In this document: positions 57,363-64,000 of the stretch, in pieces
Layout of the letters: each line of letters starts with the position of its first letter
Position numbering within the stretch: position 1 is the stretch's first letter
Assembly: GCA_947447665.1 (NCBI GenBank)
Contig: CANFJX010000010.1
Span: 44,032 to 108,031 of the forward strand
Length of the DNA: 64,000 nt
Direction of reading: 5' to 3'
Source of the DNA: Bacteriovoracaceae bacterium
GTDB lineage: Bacteria; Bdellovibrionota; UBA1018
Position numbers and translations under genes: made by a program
Notes under the pieces: model-generated
Database searches by the model: none
What the model saw: the letters and a program-made list of their open reading frames with translations, nothing else
Told to the model about the DNA's origin: nothing

Positions 57363-59920
57363 CCTTCAAACCAAGCGATGCTGACAACGCTTGCTGAAAA
57401 ACAGATCGCTAAATCAATTGGATGAAGAACTGAAAGGCGGAAAAGGTTCCGTATGAAGGGAACATACAATACGACCGCCAAAATCAGGAGCGCGCCCGCC
57501 AGCACCCACCACAAAGCCTGGTTGGGCACTTTGACCCCCTCAATCATAGTCCGAGACCACGAGCGATTAACGAGAATCAGACCCAGGTTTGAAAAGATCA
57601 GTGTAGTAAACGTCAAGGCACGAGCTTCCCGTTCGTCCTGCCCGCGATAAAGTGAGATCAAAAATACGCCTAATACAATTCCAAATACGACAACCCCCTG
57701 AACCAAACTAGGAAGAATAAGGTCCATTGAAAAAAGCGCTCGATCCGGAGGCCGAGGCTTTTTGCTCATAATATCATCCGTAGCTGGTTCGGCTTCGAAT
57801 ACAACCGAACAGGCTGGCTCGATAATTAAATGCAGAAAGGCAATATGAACGGGCAGCAGAACCAACGGAAGATTGAGAAGCACTGGAACAATGGAAATGC
57901 CAGCAATCGGAACATGGACTGCCAAAAGATAGGCCATCGCTCCGCGAAGATTATCGAAGATCCTGCGTCCCATTCGAATCGCATCAACGATTGACGTAAA
58001 ATTATCATCCAAGAGTACAAGCGCGGCTGACTCACGGGCCACATCAGTTCCTCGTCCACCCATTGCAATCCCTATCTGTGCGGTTTTAAGGGCGGGCGCA
58101 TCATTCACTCCATCGCCTGTCATCGCTACGACTTCGCCATTGCGCTGAAGTGCCCGAACTAGACGGAGTTTTTGCTCGGGAACCATTCGCGCAAAGCAAT
58201 TCACCGTCTTTAGGCGACTTGAAAGCGATTCGTCATCCATCTTGGCGAACTCAGGACCTGTGACGACATCGTCGGGGTTCTTGAGACCGATCTCGCGAGC
58301 GATACTGCTTGCCGTATGAGAATGATCTCCGGTAATCATAATCACGCGGACACCCGCCCCATAACACTCCTGGATCGCATTGGAGACGTTTGATCGCACC
58401 GGATCAGAGAGGCCGAGCAGACCAAGGAACTCAAAATCATAGTCGTGCTGGATTCTGGGAAGCGCTCCAGCGGGGAAGGTCGCCCGGGCTACTCCCAATA
58501 CCCGGAGTCCTCGAGCGGCCAGCTCTTGAACCTTATTTGAAACCTGAGCCACACGTTCCTGATTAAAATGGCAAAGATCCATGATCGCTTCTGGAGCACC
58601 TTTGGCGCCAACGACATAAACTTTTTTGGAATCTTCTTTCCAGACATGGCTCATGGCAAGCATCCCCGCAGTCAACGGATATTCACGGGCAAGCCTCCAG
58701 TTGGGGTGAAGATGCTCAGTGCGTGCAAGATATTCATATCCGACTTGATGAACTGCTTTTTCCATTGGATCAAACGGAGAGGGGCTCGAGGCCAGAATTC
58801 CAAACTCGACGAGTTCATGAAACTCCTCAGGCAGATCGCGGTGGGCTTCTATTCGTAAGTCGAACTCTGATCCATTCTTTTCGGCATTATAGAGTATCCG
58901 TACACTCATCTGATTCATCGTAAGTGTGCCAGTCTTATCGACACATAAAACAGTAGCGGAGCCTAGATTTTCTAGTGCTGGCATCCTCCTCGTTAAGACC
59001 TGGAGCTGCGAGATTCTCCAAGCACCGAGAGCCAAAAATATCATAAGAACGGCTGGTAACTCGTTTGGAAGGATTGCCATGGCAAGGGTCAGCCCGGATA
59101 AAAACCCACCCAACCAATCGTCTCGGGTAAATCCATAAACCACCACAACTAGCAGGCAGAGCAAGACGGCTACTACCGCTAGGATTCTTACAAGCCTACG
59201 AGTTTCTGACTCCAAGCGGGTCTCTTCAGACTGAGCTTTTTCCAGTACTTTTCCAATTTTTCCGATTTCTGTTTTCACACCGGTGGCAAATACTTGTGCT
59301 GTTGCCTGCCCACGGACAATCGTTGTTCCGGCAAAAACGTTGTCAGCATTCTTCTTGTCCACCGGCACGGACTCACCCGTTAAAAGGGATTCGTCCGCCA
59401 TAAGATTTGATACACTCAAAAGCTTTGCGTCAGCGGGAATTCGATCTCCCTCAGTTAAAATCAAGTAGTCGCCCCGAACGACACCATTGCCTGGGATTCT
59501 CTTCTTCTGACCATCCCGGATCACTAAAGCCCGTGGACTAGTGAGATTTCGTAAGGCTTCAAGCGCTGTCTCGGTCTTTCGTTCCTGGTAGATGGTTATA
59601 AAAACAATAATCCCCAGAAACCCAAGCAGCATTGCAGCCTCTTGTCGATCCCCAAGAATCATGTAGATAGCTCCACAACCGACCAGGAGCGACACCATCG
59701 GTTCAGATAGCACTTCTTTCAGGAAAAACAAAAAATGGCGCGATTTTGCAGTTGGAAGCTCATTGGGACCGTCTTCCTCCAACCTTTGTCGCGCTATGCT
59801 TTCTGAAATGCCCAAAATCTGCATTGACGATTCATTTAGCCTCATTATTCTATGAGTTTTCGACGAGCTAACGAGCAAGAATAATGCCGCACGCAGCATT
59901 TTGGCAGGGGGAATAATCAA
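57329..59920 (-). CDS. P-type cation ATPase (second, divergent)
   Basis: VDKTGTLTMNQM, ADESLLTGESVPV, AMTGDGVNDAPALKTAQIGIAMG. Confidence 0.95.
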   Translation of the reverse strand: MIIPPAKMLRAALFLLVSSSKTHRIMRLNESSMQILGISESIARQRLEEDGPNELPTAKSRHFLFFLKEVLSEPMVSLLVGCGAIYMILGDRQEAAMLLGFLGIIVFITIYQERKTETALEALRNLTSPRALVIRDGQKKRIPGNGVVRGDYLILTEGDRIPADAKLLSVSNLMADESLLTGESVPVDKKNADNVFAGTTIVRGQATAQVFATGVKTEIGKIGKVLEKAQSEETRLESETRRLVRILAVVAVLLCLLVVVVYGFTRDDWLGGFLSGLTLAMAILPNELPAVLMIFLALGAWRISQLQVLTRRMPALENLGSATVLCVDKTGTLTMNQMSVRILYNAEKNGSEFDLRIEAHRDLPEEFHELVEFGILASSPSPFDPMEKAVHQVGYEYLARTEHLHPNWRLAREYPLTAGMLAMSHVWKEDSKKVYVVGAKGAPEAIMDLCHFNQERVAQVSNKVQELAARGLRVLGVARATFPAGALPRIQHDYDFEFLGLLGLSDPVRSNVSNAIQECYGAGVRVIMITGDHSHTASSIAREIGLKNPDDVVTGPEFAKMDDESLSSRLKTVNCFARMVPEQKLRLVRALQRNGEVVAMTGDGVNDAPALKTAQIGIAMGGRGTDVARESAALVLLDDNFTSIVDAIRMGRRIFDNLRGAMAYLLAVHVPIAGISIVPVLLNLPLVLLPVHIAFLHLIIEPACSVVFEAEPATDDIMSKKPRPPDRALFSMDLILPSLVQGVVVFGIVLGVFLISLYRGQDEREARALTFTTLIFSNLGLILVNRSWSRTMIEGVKVPNQALWWVLAGALLILAVVLYVPFIRNLFRLSVLHPIDLAICFSASVVSIAWFEGWKLWRRWRCC

Positions 59921-60390
59921 TGGAACGAGTGATTCCCCTGATGAGATTTCTGGCCATTTTTAAGAAGCTCCTATGAATTCATCACAGGCTAGCAAACGAC
60001 TATCAGAGCTTCCTACAGCGACTAACGACTTGCAGCAAATAGTTCGACTCAACTGGCTGGGTATGTTCTCGTTTTGTACGCGAGCTGGATTCACTCCACG
60101 GTATCGATTCTCGCCGGGGTGACGCTCCGAACGGAGCCTGAAAATGGCGGGCACGAGTGGATGACTTTATAACTGAATGTCTCACCATGACCGCGTAAAG
60201 CAATATAGAGGGGTTTGAGCGTAGGGACAACGAGACACTATCGAACTCACGGCCACAGGACAAGCAGCTCCCAACGAGCAAAGCGTCATTATTCGCACAA
60301 TTTACTTTTTGGGATTACCACGTCAAGACCGGCCCAAGTTGTACGAGACTTGCAGCCAACAAGACTTATGCAACAGGGCATTGGACTTGC

Positions 60391-60410
60391 ACCAACCAAC
60401 CAACCAACCA
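60391..60410. repeat. Microsatellite (ACCA)5
   Basis: accaaccaaccaaccaacca read directly. Confidence 0.95.
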
Positions 60411-60480
60411 CCACTCGCCTGATTGCTTGGAGTTTTAGTGTTCGCTCAGCACGGTGCGCCCAAAACAATAAAGGGTTGGT

Positions 60481-60894
60481 ATGGCTGCCCTAGACACACA
60501 AACAAGCGGGCATACCTGTAAAAGCATTCTAGTCGTGGAAGATGAGCCGACGATTAGGGAAAACCTAAAAATGCTTTTAGAGCTAGAAGGGTTTTCTGTT
60601 TATACGGCAAGTAATGGCGAGGAAGGGCTCAAAGTTCTCCGCACAATACCTAGACCATGCTTAGTTCTTCTTGATTTACTCATGCCAGTAATGAACGGCA
60701 TGGAGTTTATGGAAGCCAAAAGCCATGAAATTACTATTGCTGCTATCCCGGTCTGTTTTGTTTCAGGGGTTGCCGAAAAACCGGATATGTCGAAGGCCGC
60801 CGCCTTTGTAAAGAAGCCCATAGAGTTTGGGGGCCTTCTAAAATTTGTAAGACAATATTGTGGAATACCAAATAAGGAGGCAAAAAACCCATGA
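60481..60894 (+). CDS. Single-domain response regulator
   Basis: ILVVEDEPTIRENLKMLLELEGFSVYTASNGEEGLKVL...LVLLDLLMPVMNGMEF...FVKKP. Confidence 0.93.
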   Translation: MAALDTQTSGHTCKSILVVEDEPTIRENLKMLLELEGFSVYTASNGEEGLKVLRTIPRPCLVLLDLLMPVMNGMEFMEAKSHEITIAAIPVCFVSGVAEKPDMSKAAAFVKKPIEFGGLLKFVRQYCGIPNKEAKNP

Positions 60895-62459
60895 GCAATT
60901 CAAATGACGATAAAGAGCCAAAGAATAGTGAAAAACCGCTTGATGTGCCGCATAAAAGGAGATTTATATTTACCGATACCGATGCCGAAGATTTATTTCT
61001 CAGCATAATGAACACGGCTAGGGACCCTCTAGTTATACTTGACGAAGAACTAAGGGTCAGGATTGGGAATATTTCATTCTATAAAAACTTTCACGTCAAT
61101 CCCGCTGAAACCGATGGTCGGCTAATTTTCGACATTGGAAATGGCCAATGGAATATTTCAAAGCTCCGTTCGTTACTAGAGGAAATTCTTCCGACCAAGA
61201 AGACATTTGATGATTTTGAGGTAGATCATGAATTTCAAGAGATTGGTCGTAAAGTAATGCTGCTCAATGCTCGTCAGGTTGTAGGCCCCGCGCCAGTGAG
61301 CGAAAAGCTCATTTTGCTCGCCATTGAGGATGTGACCGAAAAAACGGCGGCTATCGAGCGAGCGCGGCGTCTGGCGAATATTGTTCAATTCTCGGATGAC
61401 GCAATCATTAGTAAAACAAAAAACGGGGTAATTACGACATGGAATGAAGGCGCAGAAGCCATTTTTGGCTACACTAAAAGCGAAGCGATTGGGAAAAGTA
61501 TAGAAATGCTAGATGCACCCGAAACAAAGGGAGAAACCATGCGCATTATCAATAGAATCATTGGTGGTGAAGTGGTTCACAATTTTGAAACGAAACGAAT
61601 AAGGAAAGACGGTAGAATAATAGAGGTTTCAGTTAGCATTAGCCCCATCAAGGATACGGCGGGGAATGTTATCGGGGCTTCAAAAATTGCCCGTGATATT
61701 ACCGTCGTTAAACAACTTGAGAGGCAGCGAGATCAGGCTCTCAAAGCCCGAGAGGAGTTAATTGCGGTTGTTTCTCATGAGCTGAAAAACCCACTTACGA
61801 CAATCACTAGCAGCGTAGACCTCGCCAAGAGGGTATTGCCGTTGGAGAAGGGGCCTGAAAAGGCTCAAAAGCTGCTCGATAACATTTACGTTGCGGCACA
61901 TCGAATGGCGCGCATTACCTCTGATCTTCTTGATGTAAGTAAGTTTGAGTCTGGACACTTCCCCCTTGAGTTAGCGACGGTCGAGGCCATTACACTTATT
62001 GAAGAAGTGATTACGCTTTCTTTGCCGCTTGCTCTAGATAAGGCAATTCGGATTGAAAAACATATTGCCGAAGAAATAGGCGATATTGTTTGTGACCGGG
62101 ATCGTATGGTCCAGGCATTATTGAATCTGCTAAATAACGCGATTAAATTCACCGGCGAAGGGGGTGTAATCGGAGTCGATGTTTATCGCGTGAATGATCA
62201 GATTCGTTTTCAGATTAAAGACACAGGATGCGGTATTCCTGCGGAACAGTTACCTCATGTCTTTGAGCGATTCTGGCAAGCCAAGCATAAGCAGTATTTA
62301 GGCTCGGGGCTTGGCTTGTATATCACCAAAAGCATCGTTGAGACGCACGGTGGAAAAGTTGGGGTTGAAAGCAGGGACGGCGAAGGGAGTACGTTCTACT
62401 TCACATTGCCTGTAAGTAATAAGGCCATTACGACTGCGCCAGCGACGAAGGCGGCCTAA
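60891..62459 (+). CDS. PAS-PAS sensor histidine kinase
   Basis: WNEGAEAIFGYTKSEAIGKSIE (PAS), AVVSHELKNPLTTITSSVDL (HisKA), LLNNAIKFTGEGG, GSGLGLYITKSIVETHGGKVGV. Confidence 0.95.
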   Translation: MSNSNDDKEPKNSEKPLDVPHKRRFIFTDTDAEDLFLSIMNTARDPLVILDEELRVRIGNISFYKNFHVNPAETDGRLIFDIGNGQWNISKLRSLLEEILPTKKTFDDFEVDHEFQEIGRKVMLLNARQVVGPAPVSEKLILLAIEDVTEKTAAIERARRLANIVQFSDDAIISKTKNGVITTWNEGAEAIFGYTKSEAIGKSIEMLDAPETKGETMRIINRIIGGEVVHNFETKRIRKDGRIIEVSVSISPIKDTAGNVIGASKIARDITVVKQLERQRDQALKAREELIAVVSHELKNPLTTITSSVDLAKRVLPLEKGPEKAQKLLDNIYVAAHRMARITSDLLDVSKFESGHFPLELATVEAITLIEEVITLSLPLALDKAIRIEKHIAEEIGDIVCDRDRMVQALLNLLNNAIKFTGEGGVIGVDVYRVNDQIRFQIKDTGCGIPAEQLPHVFERFWQAKHKQYLGSGLGLYITKSIVETHGGKVGVESRDGEGSTFYFTLPVSNKAITTAPATKAA

Positions 62460-62502
62460 AATCGGATTAAGCTCAAAACAGCGGATTTTCGTCAGCGAAT
62501 AC

Positions 62503-62880
62503 TTGACTGACAAGAACGCCACGCGAGCCGCGATTGTGGCGGGATACTCTAAAAGGACCGCCCGATCAATTGGCGCAGAAAACCTTACAAAACCTGACAT
62601 TGCCGCCGCTATTGAACAAGGGCTCAACGCCCAAGCTGAAAAAGCCGCCATAACCGCCGAGCGCGTGATTAACAGAATTGCCGAGTTTGCCTTCGATAAT
62701 GAAAACGCTCGGGATTCGGACATTATCAAGGCTTGTGAGTTGCTCGGGAAACATTTCGGCCTTTTTTCCGACAAGCTCGAACTCAGGGCTGGTAGCGACA
62801 ACGTGCAATTGATTCTATTGCCGGATAATGGATTTGGCGCGGATAGCCCATCAAGAGCTACTCGCGGTCTATCGTCGTAA
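62503..62880 (+). CDS. Phage terminase small subunit (TTG as called; conserved sequence extends upstream without an obvious start)
   Basis: SSKQRIFVSEYLTDKNATRAAIVAGYSKRTARSIGAENLTKPDIAAAI. Confidence 0.75.
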   Translation: MTDKNATRAAIVAGYSKRTARSIGAENLTKPDIAAAIEQGLNAQAEKAAITAERVINRIAEFAFDNENARDSDIIKACELLGKHFGLFSDKLELRAGSDNVQLILLPDNGFGADSPSRATRGLSS

Positions 62881-62895
62881 GGATTACCTTATCCT

Positions 62896-63333
62896 CTAGT
62901 CCTTGGTCCTTTCCAAATATCTTATCGCCATTTTAAGACGAGCAACCGAGTGTTGGAAATACCCGATGCCAGGATTGCACTGTGTGCAAAGAAGCCTCCT
63001 AATTTTTCCCGTCTTGTGATCGTGATCCACATGAAGTTGCCGCTTGAAGTTGGACTTATGTTTTCCACAACATGCGCACCTGTTTTTCTGCACCTTTTCG
63101 ATCCGACGATATTCCTCAACGGTCATTCGGTAATGCTTCCAAAGGTCACCGGCGAAATCGCGGATTTTCGCTTTCTCAGGATATTTCTTCCTGTGATTAG
63201 CCCGCCACGTCTTTTTGCAGTACTTGCACCAACACGAAATGCCTTTCGCTCTCGTGGAGTCTTTCCCAAACTCTTCCTTATTTTTGAAAGTTTTGCATCT
63301 CGAGCATTTTATTGTCTCAACCTCGGCACTCAT
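62896..63333 (-). CDS. Recombination endonuclease VII-like HNH nuclease
   Basis: CACCGKHKSNFKRQLHVDHDHKTGKIRRLLCTQCNPGIGYFQHSVARLKMAIRYL; N-terminal CSRC...CKYC. Confidence 0.85.
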   Translation of the reverse strand: MSAEVETIKCSRCKTFKNKEEFGKDSTRAKGISCWCKYCKKTWRANHRKKYPEKAKIRDFAGDLWKHYRMTVEEYRRIEKVQKNRCACCGKHKSNFKRQLHVDHDHKTGKIRRLLCTQCNPGIGYFQHSVARLKMAIRYLERTKD

Positions 63334-63378
63334 TCATTACCTCGATAATTCCCGTGTCGTCGGTACACAAACGAACCT

Positions 63379-63573
63379 TTAAGTACCGGCTCGGAGTGGG
63401 TGTTGTTCCCCTTGGTTTGATTGAAGTTTCGGTTGCAAATTTTTCGACGTTTTTGTAACACCCGCCGCAATCAAAGCGCGACGGATCGAAGGGCAAGAAA
63501 CACCGAGCTGCTTTTGAATATCGGTGTAGCTCAAGCCGTTGGCTCGTAGCTTGAGGATTTCCGCGACGAACTC
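63379..63573 (-). other. HTH-containing fragment (C-terminal part of the 63379..63789 ORF)
   Basis: EFVAEILKLRANGLSYTDIQKQLGVSCPSIRRALIAAGV resembles a resolvase-type HTH; the rest of the ORF is antisense to the recombinase. Confidence 0.4.
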
Positions 63574-64000
63574 ATGCGAGCGGTGAATGAGACTTTGGTG
63601 AAAATGCGGCGGGCGGTGAAGGACGACCTTGAGCGGTTCAAGGCTGCGCTCGTTGCCGTGAAGGAGCGCGAGGATCGCGCTTATGACCATTACGACAAGG
63701 GTGAAATTGACCGAGAAGCCTACAACCATCAGCGCAAGCGGTTGCAAGCGGAACAGCTTCAATACGCGGATATGATGGAACAGGCCCAACTCACGATTAA
63801 CGACGCTGCACTTGAAACCGTCGAATCCATTATCGAACTGGCTACCAATGCAGAATCATTGTGGAAACACATGACGACCGAAGAACGGCGTTCATTGCTG
63901 GATAAGCTACTATCGAACCGAGTATTGGATGGTGCAAGTGTCCGATATGAAATCATTAAACCGCTTCGGACATTGAGTGAAATGCGTGAAGATCAAAAAT
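63574..64000 (+). CDS. Serine site-specific recombinase, C-terminal portion, runs off window (frame open from 63550)
   Basis: Not in the ORF track; translated: VKEREDRAYDHYDKGEIDREAYNHQRKRLQAEQ...SIIELATNAESLWKHMTTEERRSLLDKLLSNRVLDGASVRYEIIKPLRTL. Confidence 0.65.
   Translation, partial: MRAVNETLVKMRRAVKDDLERFKAALVAVKEREDRAYDHYDKGEIDREAYNHQRKRLQAEQLQYADMMEQAQLTINDAALETVESIIELATNAESLWKHMTTEERRSLLDKLLSNRVLDGASVRYEIIKPLRTLSEMREDQK

Noticed and set aside
63574-63789. N-terminal part of the minus ORF 63379..63789
   Set aside because: Antisense to the serine-recombinase C-terminus, which is clearly protein-like on the + strand.
1-64000. CRISPR arrays, rRNA genes, intact IS elements
   Set aside because: No regularly spaced direct repeats, no rRNA signature and no complete transposase were seen on either strand.

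Overview
This 64 kb window is dense, mostly housekeeping bacterial chromosome. The gene content resembles a Bdellovibrionota/Oligoflexia-like or deltaproteobacterial organism, but that is only my inference. It contains about 40 well-supported CDSs, including citrate synthase, Tex, ABC-F, MoxR-DUF58-transglutaminase, Maf, YggS, NhaA, YchF-Pth-Prs-LeuS, HutU and two P-type ATPases. There are two tRNAs: Ser-GCT on + and Asn-GTT on -. The most unusual items are: (1) a double-AAA+ Clp-like ATPase with a signal peptide and an unfamiliar ~330 aa N-terminal region, next to an exported M16 peptidase; (2) an M48/Ste24 protease fused in frame to a phytochelatin-synthase-like cysteine peptidase domain; (3) a probable partner-switching set made of a cNMP/pseudo-receiver/HATPase protein, a STAS-zinc-ribbon protein and a receiver/HATPase protein; (4) a giant CheB-CheR-PAS-kinase-receiver gene broken by a one-base frameshift; (5) a mosaic of phage/integrative-element gene fragments at the right edge (terminase small subunit without a start codon, endonuclease VII-like HNH, HTH fragment, serine recombinase C-terminus). 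No CRISPR array, rRNA or intact IS element was seen. All family calls come from reading motifs by eye; no searches were run.
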